From the NCBI RefSeq assembly GCF_900096945.1, contig NZ_FMKA01000037.1, forward strand, positions 1 to 33,814: a stretch of DNA of 33,814 nt, given 5' to 3'. A program made the translations under genes and the position numbers. Every line of letters starts with the position of its first letter. Position 1 is the stretch's first letter. This DNA is from Anaerobium acetethylicum (GTDB lineage: Bacteria > Bacillota > Clostridia > Lachnospirales > Lachnospiraceae). Shown one piece after another: positions 17,956 to 26,099 of this stretch. The notes below the pieces were generated by a model, which saw nothing but the letters and a program-made list of their open reading frames with translations, was not told where the DNA came from and did not search any database.

Positions 17956-19794
17956 ATGTTCAATGAGAAAAAGAAGTTGGGAAAAGCATTTAAAGAACCG
18001 GTTTATACATTTCGCGGCTTTGAAGCGCTTCCGGAAGATATGGAACATCTGGAGGACAGATTTTATGGTTTTGTGTTCCAGGACAGCGATTTTTCCAAAT
18101 GGATCGAAGCTGTGGCTTATTCCCTGGTAAATCATCCGGATGAAAAACTGGAAGAAATTGCAGATGGAGCAATTGATATTGTGTGCGCTGCACAGTTGGA
18201 AAACGGGTATCTGGATACCTATTATATTATAAACGGGATGGATAAAAGCTTTTCCAATCTCAAAGACCATCATGAACTGTATTGTTTTGGGCATCTTGCG
18301 GAAGGCGCTGTGGCTTACTATCAGGCAACTGGAAAGGATAAGCTGCTGAAAGCCGCCATGCGGTTTGCCGATTACATAGACAGTGTTTTCGGACCGGAAA
18401 AAGAAAAATCCAAAGGTTATCCGGGTCATGAAATCGCAGAGATGGCTCTTGTCAGGCTGTATGAAGCTACCGGTGAAGAGCGCTATCTGGAGCTTGGCCG
18501 TTTCTTCATAAATGAAAGAGGCAGACAGCCTTATTATTGGGATTGTGAGACAGAAGGTAAAAAGCAGGAGGGGGAGCGCTATCAATATCACCAGGCTCAC
18601 AGACCGGTAAGGGAACAGGATGAAGCGGTGGGGCATGCAGTCCGTGCCATGTATCTTTATTCCGGTATGGCGGATGTGGCGCGGCTGACCGGAGATGGAA
18701 CGCTCCTGGATTCCTGTAAGCGGTTATGGAATAGCACGGTCTGGGAGAAGATGTACATCACAGGCGGTGTGGGTGGAACCAGCATCGGCGAAGCTTTTTC
18801 TTTCCCATTTGACCTGCCGAATGATCTGGCATATGCAGAAACCTGTGCTTCCATCGGGTTAATATTTTTTGCCAGACGTATGCTGGAAATGGAGGCTGAC
18901 AGCCAATATGCAGATGTTATGGAGCAGGCCCTGTATAATACGGTATTAAGCGGAATGGCCCTGGATGGAAAAAGCTTTTTCTATGTGAATCCGCTGGAAG
19001 TGCTGCCGGAAGCCTGCCATCTGGACGAAAGAAAACAGCATGTAAAACCGGTCAGGCAAAAATGGTTCGGTTGTGCATGCTGTCCTCCGAATCTGGCGAG
19101 ACTTGTAAGCTCGATACCGTCGTATGCGTATACAGAGACGGAAGACAGCCTTTATATGCATCTTCATATGGCTGGAATCATTACGAAAGAAATCGATGGC
19201 AGGACGGCAGTTTTCCAGGTGCAGTCTCAGTTTCCCTGGAGTGGAAAAGTAACTGTAACGTATGCGGGAGAAGGCCCGGTGCGCATGAAGCTGGCAGTCA
19301 GGATTCCGGGGTGGTGCAGGAATTGGAATGTGCAGGGAAGTGAGAGATATTGCTGCAGCGAGGAAAAAGGATATTATGTGATGGAGGGAAGCTGGCAGCC
19401 AGGAGACCAGCTGGATCTGGATTTTATCATGGAGCCGCGATTCTATCAGGCCGATGACCGTGTAAGAGAAAATATCGGAAAAATTGCGGCTTTGAAAGGA
19501 CCGGTGGTTTACTGTGCGGAAGAAGCAGACAACGGAAAAGAACTGCATCTGATTCGTCTGAATCCGAAGGCAGATATCAAGGAGTCCAAGGCGCAAATCG
19601 GCGGAAAATACTTTCCGGTGCTGAATATAGATGGATACCGGAAAGTCTGTTCGCCGGATGCAGGGAATTTGTATCATGAATACCGGGAAGATCAGGAAAA
19701 AGAAACTGAGGTAAAATTGATTCCGTATTATGCATGGGCAAACCGCGGAGAAAATGAAATGATGGTCTGGATGAGACAAGGTATTCCAAAATAG
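17956..19794 (+). CDS. GH127 beta-L-arabinofuranosidase, apparently 5'-truncated
   Basis: A 612-residue enzyme of the family that removes terminal beta-L-arabinofuranose. The key residues are present: Glu279 in GEAFSF, Glu295 and Cys297 in AETCAS, and Cys375-Cys376 in GCACCPPN. They match Glu322, Glu338, Cys340, Cys417 and Cys418 of Bifidobacterium HypBA1 with a nearly constant offset of 42-43 residues. So the protein is about 43 residues short at its N-terminus only. In-frame codons upstream (17902-17955) still read like the family (GNFQNAAK just before the ATG), but a stop precedes them and they contain no ATG. The ATG at 17956 has no convincing ribosome site. The catalytic core is intact, but expression and folding are doubtful. 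Confidence 0.85.
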   Translation: MFNEKKKLGKAFKEPVYTFRGFEALPEDMEHLEDRFYGFVFQDSDFSKWIEAVAYSLVNHPDEKLEEIADGAIDIVCAAQLENGYLDTYYIINGMDKSFSNLKDHHELYCFGHLAEGAVAYYQATGKDKLLKAAMRFADYIDSVFGPEKEKSKGYPGHEIAEMALVRLYEATGEERYLELGRFFINERGRQPYYWDCETEGKKQEGERYQYHQAHRPVREQDEAVGHAVRAMYLYSGMADVARLTGDGTLLDSCKRLWNSTVWEKMYITGGVGGTSIGEAFSFPFDLPNDLAYAETCASIGLIFFARRMLEMEADSQYADVMEQALYNTVLSGMALDGKSFFYVNPLEVLPEACHLDERKQHVKPVRQKWFGCACCPPNLARLVSSIPSYAYTETEDSLYMHLHMAGIITKEIDGRTAVFQVQSQFPWSGKVTVTYAGEGPVRMKLAVRIPGWCRNWNVQGSERYCCSEEKGYYVMEGSWQPGDQLDLDFIMEPRFYQADDRVRENIGKIAALKGPVVYCAEEADNGKELHLIRLNPKADIKESKAQIGGKYFPVLNIDGYRKVCSPDAGNLYHEYREDQEKETEVKLIPYYAWANRGENEMMVWMRQGIPK

Positions 19795-19818
19795 AAGGTG
19801 TTACATCTGCATGAAAGG

Positions 19819-19849
19819 ATTCCCATGAAATCATCAAATCGATGGGAAT
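19819..19849. terminator. Weak hairpin between convergent genes
   Basis: ATTCCCAT (19819-19826) and ATGGGAAT (19842-19849) form an 8-bp stem with a 15-nt loop between the GH127 and UroD-family genes. No T run follows, so a terminator role is uncertain. Confidence 0.3.
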
Positions 19850-19865
19850 ACGGAAGTTCAACAAA

Positions 19866-20855
19866 CTAATCAATCATATGATAAAAATTTTTTCCGTATC
19901 TTTCAGCCTCATCTGCATAGATGTCCCATACATGGCGATGCGTGCAGACGAAAGAAGAGATATAACGCCCCCCTGTCGCATATAAGTCCATGGCTCTTCT
20001 TATTTCAGCACGAATATCACATTCTTTGGCATCAGGAGTATCAATCCTTTGATTATCAATGCCGCCAATCATTGTGATTTTGCTTCCGTATTCCTTTTTT
20101 ATCCATGCCAGATTATTGCATACATTCAAAGGATTAATTGCATCAATACCTATTTCAATGATATCCGGAATGATGGGTGTAATATACCCGCAGGAGTGAT
20201 GTTCATAGATTTTTCCCAGGCTATGAATATGATCTGCAATACGTTTTTCACAGGGTTTCAGGAATTCCCGCCACATCTGTGGAGAAAAGAACAGGGCATT
20301 AGAGGTTCCCCAATCATCATGCATATGGATGATATCGGGATTTATGCTTTCTATTGCAATGCTGATGCATTTGATTTTGTATTCAGTGATTGCCTGGAAT
20401 AAATCTTTTAGAGAATCGGGATCTTCATAGAAAGCGCAAAGAGCATCTTCCATTCCCATTAACTCATTTGCCCGTTCCCAGGTACCAGAAAGTATAAGAC
20501 AATGAGTGACTACTTCAGAACGGTCTAAATTGGCGGCGGCTAAATTGTGTTTCAGCATACCTTGTAATATATCTTTGACAGGCATTTTTTCTAAATCGGG
20601 AAAATGCACCTGGTTCTTCCAATCAGAGATATCGGTCAATACCTTATGACCAGGCGTAGGAGTACTGCCGTCCAGACCTGGATCAGGACCTAAATTGGTC
20701 CAATTTACTCCCCACGCATCAATTCCTGTTGTCTCACTTCCAAAATACCTGTCACCAGGGAATACAACGCCAATATTATATTTCAATGGGTTTGGCATGA
20801 AGTCGGGTTGTATGCCGGTATAGGCTGCTATTAATGCTTCTCTTGGTGTTTGCAC
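19866..20855 (-). CDS. UroD/MtaA-family protein, putative corrinoid methyltransferase
   Basis: A 329-residue cytoplasmic protein of the uroporphyrinogen decarboxylase fold, closer to the methyltransferases MtaA/MtbA/CmuA than to HemE. His220-x-Cys222 in EHHSCGY and Cys304 in SFVCTHRHV match the His-x-Cys...Cys zinc site with which MtaA-type enzymes activate a thiol. The end of the barrel carries GGIDNQRID. It starts with GTG, preceded by a strong AGGAGG. No corrinoid-binding protein or reductive activator lies in the window, so methyl transfer is inferred from motifs. The LysR gene just upstream on the same strand, behind its own terminator, may regulate it. Heme synthesis is unlikely because no other heme gene is present. 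Confidence 0.75.
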   Translation of the reverse strand: MQTPREALIAAYTGIQPDFMPNPLKYNIGVVFPGDRYFGSETTGIDAWGVNWTNLGPDPGLDGSTPTPGHKVLTDISDWKNQVHFPDLEKMPVKDILQGMLKHNLAAANLDRSEVVTHCLILSGTWERANELMGMEDALCAFYEDPDSLKDLFQAITEYKIKCISIAIESINPDIIHMHDDWGTSNALFFSPQMWREFLKPCEKRIADHIHSLGKIYEHHSCGYITPIIPDIIEIGIDAINPLNVCNNLAWIKKEYGSKITMIGGIDNQRIDTPDAKECDIRAEIRRAMDLYATGGRYISSFVCTHRHVWDIYADEAERYGKNFYHMID

Positions 20856-20921
20856 TTTATATCCTCCTCATAGTTAAATAGTGATTCAATTTTATCTTAC
20901 TTTTGCATTTTCGTGAAACAA

Positions 20922-20967
20922 TTAAAAAGCTGTGATTATCAATTTGAATTGAATAATCACAGCTTTT
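20922..20967 (-). terminator. Rho-independent terminator of the LysR gene
   Basis: A perfect 15-bp stem (20925-20939 with 20953-20967, 13-nt loop) is followed on the minus strand by TTTTTAATT. It starts 10 bases after the LysR stop and separates that gene from the UroD-family gene. Confidence 0.85.
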
Positions 20968-20976
20968 AGCAGGTTT

Positions 20977-21864
20977 TTAAATGTGCAGTTTACTTAAGTC
21001 CAGTTCATTTGAAATGTGTTGGATCAAATGTACCAGTGAATCATTGGTATCAGGTACCAGAATAACTAATTGGAAAGAAACGGCATACTCTTTTGGAAGA
21101 TCAAAGTATTTGTATTTAGCTTCTTTTTTATATTCAAATAAAGGTGGTACTATTGCAAAACAGTTTGCGTTTTCTAAATTAATTAACATGGAATCAAAAT
21201 TTTCAACATAATAAATTCCCTTCCAGTTAATGCTATTGTAGACGGTTTTACCTTTAAAGTGCTTATCGCCACGTAACTGTAAGATTACTTCGCTCTCTAA
21301 ATCTTCAACTGTAAGTTTATCTTTCGTTACCCATGGATGCCTCATTGAAATTACGGCTTTTGCATCAACATCTAATAATTTTACTGATGCAAATCCGGCA
21401 AATTCTTCTCCAGGCTCGGTTAGAGTTATTACAAAATCAAATGCATTCGAAAGCAAAGCATCAACGATATCCATGATATCAAAAGAGGACACGTCCAATT
21501 CTGTTTCAGGACGGAATGTCTGAATTAAATTGATAATAGGAAGAATTATTTCGGATTTGGGAAGGGCATTTAGAAATCCTAATTTCAATATATTTTTCTT
21601 TTTTTGAATTTCATTCTTAACGTCCGAATAGCTGCTTTCCAGCAATTTTTTTATTGGTGCAAATTTTTCGACGCAAAGATGGCCAGTTTCGGTAAGCTCA
21701 ACTTTTCGAGTGTTCCTGTTAAATAATTTATCACCCAATTCTTCTTCAAGAAGAGAAATTTGTCTGGATAGGGCCTGCGGCGTTATACATAGTTGGCTGG
21801 CAGATTTTGAAAAGTTCAGTGTCTCAGCAGTATTTAAAAAATATACAATTCTACGATAATCCAT
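20977..21864 (-). CDS. LysR-family transcriptional regulator
   Basis: A 295-residue regulator. Residues 1-60 form the winged helix-turn-helix typical of LysR proteins (FSKSASQLCITPQALSRQIS, then LEEELGDKLFNRNTRKVELT). The rest is a periplasmic-binding-like effector domain. AAAGGA precedes the ATG. It is the only LysR gene among AraC regulators here. It lies directly upstream of the UroD-family gene on the same strand, so control of that gene is the simplest guess. The large structured repeat A begins about 45 bases upstream of its start and may contain or displace its promoter. Confidence 0.9.
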   Translation of the reverse strand: MDYRRIVYFLNTAETLNFSKSASQLCITPQALSRQISLLEEELGDKLFNRNTRKVELTETGHLCVEKFAPIKKLLESSYSDVKNEIQKKKNILKLGFLNALPKSEIILPIINLIQTFRPETELDVSSFDIMDIVDALLSNAFDFVITLTEPGEEFAGFASVKLLDVDAKAVISMRHPWVTKDKLTVEDLESEVILQLRGDKHFKGKTVYNSINWKGIYYVENFDSMLINLENANCFAIVPPLFEYKKEAKYKYFDLPKEYAVSFQLVILVPDTNDSLVHLIQHISNELDLSKLHI

Positions 21865-21907
21865 AATAACTTATATTCCTTTCGCATAGCTTGGGCGCAA
21901 ATCATTT

Positions 21908-22345
21908 GGGAGTGGAGTGTCAAAAGCCCATTTACAAAATGGTATTCGTCAATTTGCACAAGTTTCGAGAATGAGGACGTGATGCAAAACATGTTCATTC
22001 GCAGCGCGCTCTCGCTTAGATGAAGACGTAGTGGTACGTAAGGCCGAAAAGTACGCGGCCCAAGTACCAACGTCTTCCTATCATAGGAATGTTCGCCCTA
22101 TGATAGGAAAACCCTCCGGGGGATGTGCAGTCGGGCTTGTGGTATTTGATTGACTATCGTCAATCAGCCCTCCGCACTGCAAAGTGTTTTCGCCTTCAAG
22201 TTTTAGGTTGGTGGAGCTGAAGCGGCGAAACCACTTTGTTCTAAAGCAGCTCATTAAACCATGTTTTGTATCACTGCGTGATGGATGGCAACTGTGCAAA
22301 TTGACGAAGCCGAACGTTACAAGAGGGCTTTTAACACGCTAATCC
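21908..22345 (+). repeat. Structured element A, copy 1 (complete, ~438 nt)
   Basis: A nested set of inverted repeats fills the gap between the LysR and AraC genes. The outer arms are GTGTCAAAAGCCC (21917-21929) with GGGCTTTTAACAC (22325-22337). Next inward is a perfect 15-bp pair, TTCGTCAATTTGCAC (21945-21959) with 22294-22308. Then comes GTGATGCAAAACATG (21979-21993) with 22260-22274. Inside these are four hairpins: 22022-22077 (GAAGACG, GGTAC and GGCCG stems), 22076-22108 (perfect 12 bp), 22126-22181 and 22181-22237. No convincing gene is present. The fold suggests a large noncoding RNA or a non-autonomous mobile element. Confidence 0.8.
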
Positions 22346-22501
22346 ATTTAGATAAGTACTTGAGCCTCATATGCATAGTTTAGAGGTTTTATATTTGGAA
22401 AGCAATAATCAGGTTAAAATAAAATCCGGTGGAGGCAATAAATCCATTACAACACTGACAATCACATCAGGATTAGTTTAAAAATATGAATTTAAGACAG
22501 G
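22346..22501. other. Intergenic stretch with no gene seen
   Basis: AT-rich DNA between element A and the AraC promoter region. GGTGGAGG occurs near 22429, but no plausible reading frame follows it. Confidence 0.4.
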
Positions 22502-22534
22502 TTCACATCTGCCATAAAAATAGTATATACTATT
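22502..22534 (+). promoter_or_regulatory. Predicted promoter with palindrome, AraC gene at 22580
   Basis: TTCACA (22502-22507) lies 18 bases before TATACT (22526-22531). The -10 region is embedded in a perfect 16-bp palindrome, AATAGTATATACTATT (22519-22534), which could be an autoregulatory operator. Confidence 0.4.
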
Positions 22535-22579
22535 ATCATTGGTTTGGAAAAGAAGATACTAAAAGGACGGCAGAAAAAT

Positions 22580-23449
22580 ATGAAAATAACAAAAGATGAT
22601 CTGGAATTAGATAAAGAATATCCCTTTCTGATAAGTGAACAGGTTTTGGTCAGCAAAGATAACTGCGATGATTCGTTCCACTGGCACAGCTTTTTTGAAA
22701 TCACATACATCCGCAGTGGGAGAGGAAGCTACTACGTAAACGGAAGAAAGTATGATGTTTCCGAAGGCGATGTCATCATTTTCAACAACGTTGAGCCCCA
22801 TGGCTGGTGGGTGGAGGATGAGGAGATGCATATCCTTGTTATGGTATTTTCGTCTGAACTGATTGCTGGAAGGACCAGCTTTTTTGACAGCGATTATCTG
22901 CAGCCATTTATTGAACGTGGGAGCAGCTTTAAGAATAAAATCGATAAAGAAGATGAAATAACAATGGAGATCGGAGCTGTCATGTCTGAAATCAGCAGGG
23001 AATGGAAAGGCAGGAAACTGGGTTATCAGCTCATGATAAAATCCGATGTCCTGAAGATCCTGACGCTTCTGATCAGATATTCGCAGGATGACACGAAGCC
23101 GCAGGAACTGCTCAATGAAAAGAAGAATGCCATGAAACGCCTGCAGGACGCTTTCGAGTATATTTCATCTAATTACAAAAACAAAGTGACCCTGGAAGAG
23201 GCTGCAAAAGCGGCTTATATGAGTCCGAATTATTTTTCCTCCTATTTCAGAAGGGTTACGGGCGTTACCTTCAGCGAGTATCTGACTGATTTGCGGATCC
23301 GAAAGGCAAAGGAACTTCTGAGAACCACCGATCTCAGTACAAATGAAATCGCGAATGAGTGTGGATTCGGCAATATGTCAAATTTTTACCGCCTGTTCAA
23401 AAAACAGACAGGGAGTACGCCAAAGAACAGAAAAAGCGATACTCAATAA
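22580..23449 (+). CDS. AraC-family regulator with cupin domain
   Basis: A 289-residue regulator. The N-terminal cupin part has the pattern HWHSFFEITYIRSGRGSYYV followed by EGDVIIFNNVEPHGW. The C-terminal ~100 residues form the AraC DNA-binding domain (AAKAAYMSPNYFSSYFRRVTG and NECGFGNMSNFYRLFKKQTG). The open frame begins at 22544, but AAAAGGA fits the ATG at 22580. It lies upstream of the GH31 gene on the same strand with 126 bases between them and probably activates it. Confidence 0.88.
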   Translation: MKITKDDLELDKEYPFLISEQVLVSKDNCDDSFHWHSFFEITYIRSGRGSYYVNGRKYDVSEGDVIIFNNVEPHGWWVEDEEMHILVMVFSSELIAGRTSFFDSDYLQPFIERGSSFKNKIDKEDEITMEIGAVMSEISREWKGRKLGYQLMIKSDVLKILTLLIRYSQDDTKPQELLNEKKNAMKRLQDAFEYISSNYKNKVTLEEAAKAAYMSPNYFSSYFRRVTGVTFSEYLTDLRIRKAKELLRTTDLSTNEIANECGFGNMSNFYRLFKKQTGSTPKNRKSDTQ

Positions 23450-23525
23450 AAGGTAAAATAAGTGCAAAATGCAGAATGGATATGACATAGACTGTAGGAC
23501 CGTCTGGTGTTAGGATAGTGTAATC

Positions 23526-23546
23526 GTAACTGTTCAGAATAGTTAC
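23526..23546. repeat. Near-perfect GTAACTGTTC palindrome upstream of GH31
   Basis: GTAACTGTTC and GAATAGTTAC flank a single central base to make a 21-bp near-perfect palindrome, 30 bases before the GH31 start. Both halves match the left end of repeat B. It may be an operator, a leader hairpin or a remnant of the repeat family. Confidence 0.55.
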
Positions 23547-23575
23547 GGGTAATCAAGTAAAGGGAGGAAGTACTG

Positions 23576-26035
23576 ATGAGCTATTCGATTGGCGGAAAAT
23601 TCGTTGATTTTATTTTTGAAGATGCCAGTATGCGTCTTGAACCGGTGACGGAAACGATAATCAGGTGTGTTTATACGAAAGAGGATGTTTTTAAAGAGGA
23701 TTCGATTATTGTAGGCAGGAGGCAGGAGAAGCCTGTTGAATTTGCGGTCTCGGAGAATGATCATACGGTATGTCTGTCTACTGGTCAAATCAGCGTGTAC
23801 GTTCAGCTGGAAACGGGAATGATGGAATGGTGGGACAAGCAGGGCGGAAAAAGGTATCTGAAAGAAGGCGGAAAATCACTGTCAAAAACAGATGTCATCA
23901 GGTACACCACGGGAGATGAAAAACCGGTCATAGACAGGGTCAAGACAGTGGATGGTGAAAGGAATTTTGTGAAAAACCTGAAACCGGTCGTAGACAGGAC
24001 GGCGTATCGGGGGAAATTATGTTTTGACTGGCAGGAGGATGAAGGCATTTATGGCCTCGGCCAGGCGGAAGAAGGAATCTACAATTACCGCAAACACAGC
24101 CAGTATCTCTATCAGCATAATATGAGAATCCCGATGCCGGTATTTCTCTCCACAAACGGATACGGAATTCTGGTGGACTGCTGTTCGCTCATGACATTTA
24201 ACGACGATGAAAACGGCTCTTATCTTTTTATGGACACCGTAGATCAGATCGACTACTACTTCATAGCGGGAGAAAAGCCTGATGACATTATAAAGGGAAC
24301 ACGTTATCTGACGGGGGAGGCGGCCATGCTTCCGAAGTGGGCATATGGCTATATCCAGTCTAAGGAACAGTACTATACGGCAGAAGAACTGGCAGAAATC
24401 ATCAGACGATACCGTGAACTTGAGGTCCCGATCGATTGCATCGTGCAGGATTGGAACAGCTGGGAACCGGGGAAATGGGGAGAAAAGCTCGTCGATCCGA
24501 AGCGGTATGGCAATCTGAAGGAATGCATTTCAGAAATCCGGAAAATGAATGCCCATGCAATGGTCTCTGTATGGCCGAATATGAATTTTGGCACAGAAAA
24601 CCACACGGAATTTCTGGAGGCTGGATATCTCCTGAATGATCTGGCCACATACGATGCGTTTAGTGAGGATGCCCGCCGTATGTACTGGAAGCAGGCGAAG
24701 AAAGAACTGTTTGACGGAGGTTTTGAGGCCTGGTGGTGCGATTCCACGGAGCCTTTCAGCGGACCTGACTGGGGCGGAGAAGTGAAGAGAGAACCCTGGG
24801 AACGGTTTGTGATGGTCGGGAATGAGCATAAGCATTATCTGGACCCTGCAAAAGCGAATGCCTACGCCCTTGTGCATGCGAAAGGAATGTATGAGAACCA
24901 GCGCAAGGAGACGGAGGATATCAGGGTTCTGAACCTGACCCGTTCCGGATATGCGTCAGGCCAGAAGTACGGAGCCATGCTCTGGTCAGGCGACACCTGT
25001 GCAACCTGGGAAAACATGAAAAAGCAGATCGTCGAAGGGCTGAATGTCGGAATCAGCGGCTATCCATATTGGACGCTGGATATCGGAGCATTCTTTACGG
25101 TAGGAAGCAAATGGCAGAACCGCGGATGCGGCTGCAATACCGATTCATCGCCAAAATGGTTCTGGCAGGGCGATTATAATGAAGGCGTGCAGGATGCGGG
25201 ATACCGGGAACTGTATGTGCGATGGCTGGAATTCGGAACATTTCTCCCGATGTTCCGTTCCCATGGAACGGACACGCCAAGGGAGATCTGGAATTTTGGA
25301 AAAGAAGGAGATATGTTCTATGATGCCATCAAAAAATTCATAAAACTGAGATACCATCTGATGCCATATATCTACTCACTGGCGGGAGCGGTACGTCTTC
25401 AGGGCGCAACGATCATGAGAAGCCTTATTTTTGATTTCATGGAAGACAAAAAAGCCAGGGAAATCAAGGATGGATTCATGTTCGGCCCATCCCTGCTGGT
25501 CTATGCAGTGACGGAACCGATGTACTTTGAAGCAGAAAATGTCGCCATAGAAAGGAACAGGGTAAAGGAATGCTATCTTCCGGAAGGCGCAGGCTGGTAC
25601 GACTACTGGACTTCAGAGTATCACCGCGGCGGACAGACAGTAACTGTGGAGACGCCGATTGATCAGATCCCTCTTTTCGTGAGGGCTGGCTCCATCATTC
25701 CGACTGCGGAAGGCCTCCAGTATGCAGACGAAAAAAGCAAAATGCCGATGGAGATCAATGTTTATCCTGGTGCCGACGGAAGCTTTTCTTTGTACGAGGA
25801 TGAAGGCAATAATTACAATTACGAAGAAGGAGCATATTCGCTCATAGAAATGAAATGGGACGAAGCCTTCCAGAAACTGACGATTGGAAAGCGAAAAGGC
25901 GGATTCGCAGGAATGGATGAAAAACGCATATTCAGAATCCGGATCGGAAATGCCGTTAAGGAAATCGAATACAACGGAGCGGAAATTGAATATGACGGAG
26001 AGAAAATAACGGAGAAAAATAACGGAGAAAAATAA
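23576..26035 (+). CDS. GH31 glycoside hydrolase, probable alpha-xylosidase
   Basis: An 819-residue cytoplasmic alpha-glycosidase with the GH31 order: N-terminal beta-sandwich, barrel, then two C-terminal beta domains. The nucleophile is Asp389 in WWCDSTEP and the acid/base is Asp473 in WSGDTCATWE. The WWxDxTEP form is common in alpha-xylosidases and related GH31 enzymes rather than classical alpha-glucosidases. Xylulokinase in the same window makes xylose release plausible, but alpha-glucosidase or alpha-galactosidase activity cannot be excluded. A strong GGGAGG ribosome site precedes the ATG. The last residues come from a short repeated segment (AACGGAGAAAAAT twice), which may be a slippage expansion. 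Confidence 0.88.
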   Translation: MSYSIGGKFVDFIFEDASMRLEPVTETIIRCVYTKEDVFKEDSIIVGRRQEKPVEFAVSENDHTVCLSTGQISVYVQLETGMMEWWDKQGGKRYLKEGGKSLSKTDVIRYTTGDEKPVIDRVKTVDGERNFVKNLKPVVDRTAYRGKLCFDWQEDEGIYGLGQAEEGIYNYRKHSQYLYQHNMRIPMPVFLSTNGYGILVDCCSLMTFNDDENGSYLFMDTVDQIDYYFIAGEKPDDIIKGTRYLTGEAAMLPKWAYGYIQSKEQYYTAEELAEIIRRYRELEVPIDCIVQDWNSWEPGKWGEKLVDPKRYGNLKECISEIRKMNAHAMVSVWPNMNFGTENHTEFLEAGYLLNDLATYDAFSEDARRMYWKQAKKELFDGGFEAWWCDSTEPFSGPDWGGEVKREPWERFVMVGNEHKHYLDPAKANAYALVHAKGMYENQRKETEDIRVLNLTRSGYASGQKYGAMLWSGDTCATWENMKKQIVEGLNVGISGYPYWTLDIGAFFTVGSKWQNRGCGCNTDSSPKWFWQGDYNEGVQDAGYRELYVRWLEFGTFLPMFRSHGTDTPREIWNFGKEGDMFYDAIKKFIKLRYHLMPYIYSLAGAVRLQGATIMRSLIFDFMEDKKAREIKDGFMFGPSLLVYAVTEPMYFEAENVAIERNRVKECYLPEGAGWYDYWTSEYHRGGQTVTVETPIDQIPLFVRAGSIIPTAEGLQYADEKSKMPMEINVYPGADGSFSLYEDEGNNYNYEEGAYSLIEMKWDEAFQKLTIGKRKGGFAGMDEKRIFRIRIGNAVKEIEYNGAEIEYDGEKITEKNNGEK

Positions 26036-26039
26036 CGGT

Positions 26040-26093
26040 ATAAGCGGAACCGGAGCGGTGATGTGTGGACATCACCGCTCCGGTTCCGCTTAT
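26040..26093. terminator. Perfect 24-bp hairpin after GH31
   Basis: Bases 26040-26063 are the exact inverse of 26070-26093, with a 6-nt loop, and the stem is GC-rich. No T run follows on the plus strand. On the minus strand ACCGTTATTTTT follows. It lies between the convergent GH31 gene and the YesN gene plus repeat A. It is probably a bidirectional transcription barrier, or could protect a 3' end. Confidence 0.65.
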
Positions 26094-26099
26094 CTCTTA

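Noticed and set aside
17876-18130. Alternative frame spanning the missing GH127 start
   Set aside because: The translation is not similar to GH127. The true family frame is the one continuing upstream from 17956 without an ATG.
19866-20855. Heme biosynthetic uroporphyrinogen decarboxylase (hemE)
   Set aside because: The zinc-type His-x-Cys motif and the absence of any heme gene nearby fit the methyltransferase branch better.
22081-22108. Simple rho-independent terminator at the 12-bp hairpin in element A
   Set aside because: No T run follows on either strand in a suitable place, and the hairpin is part of a larger ordered fold.
21834-22299. Small open frames inside element A (minus strand, also one at 33605-33796)
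   Set aside because: They are translations of the structured repeat itself, recur only because the repeat recurs, and lack convincing ribosome sites.
21908-22345. CRISPR array or integron attC site
   Set aside because: There are no regularly spaced direct repeats with spacers, and no integrase or Cas gene. The signal is nested inverted repeats.
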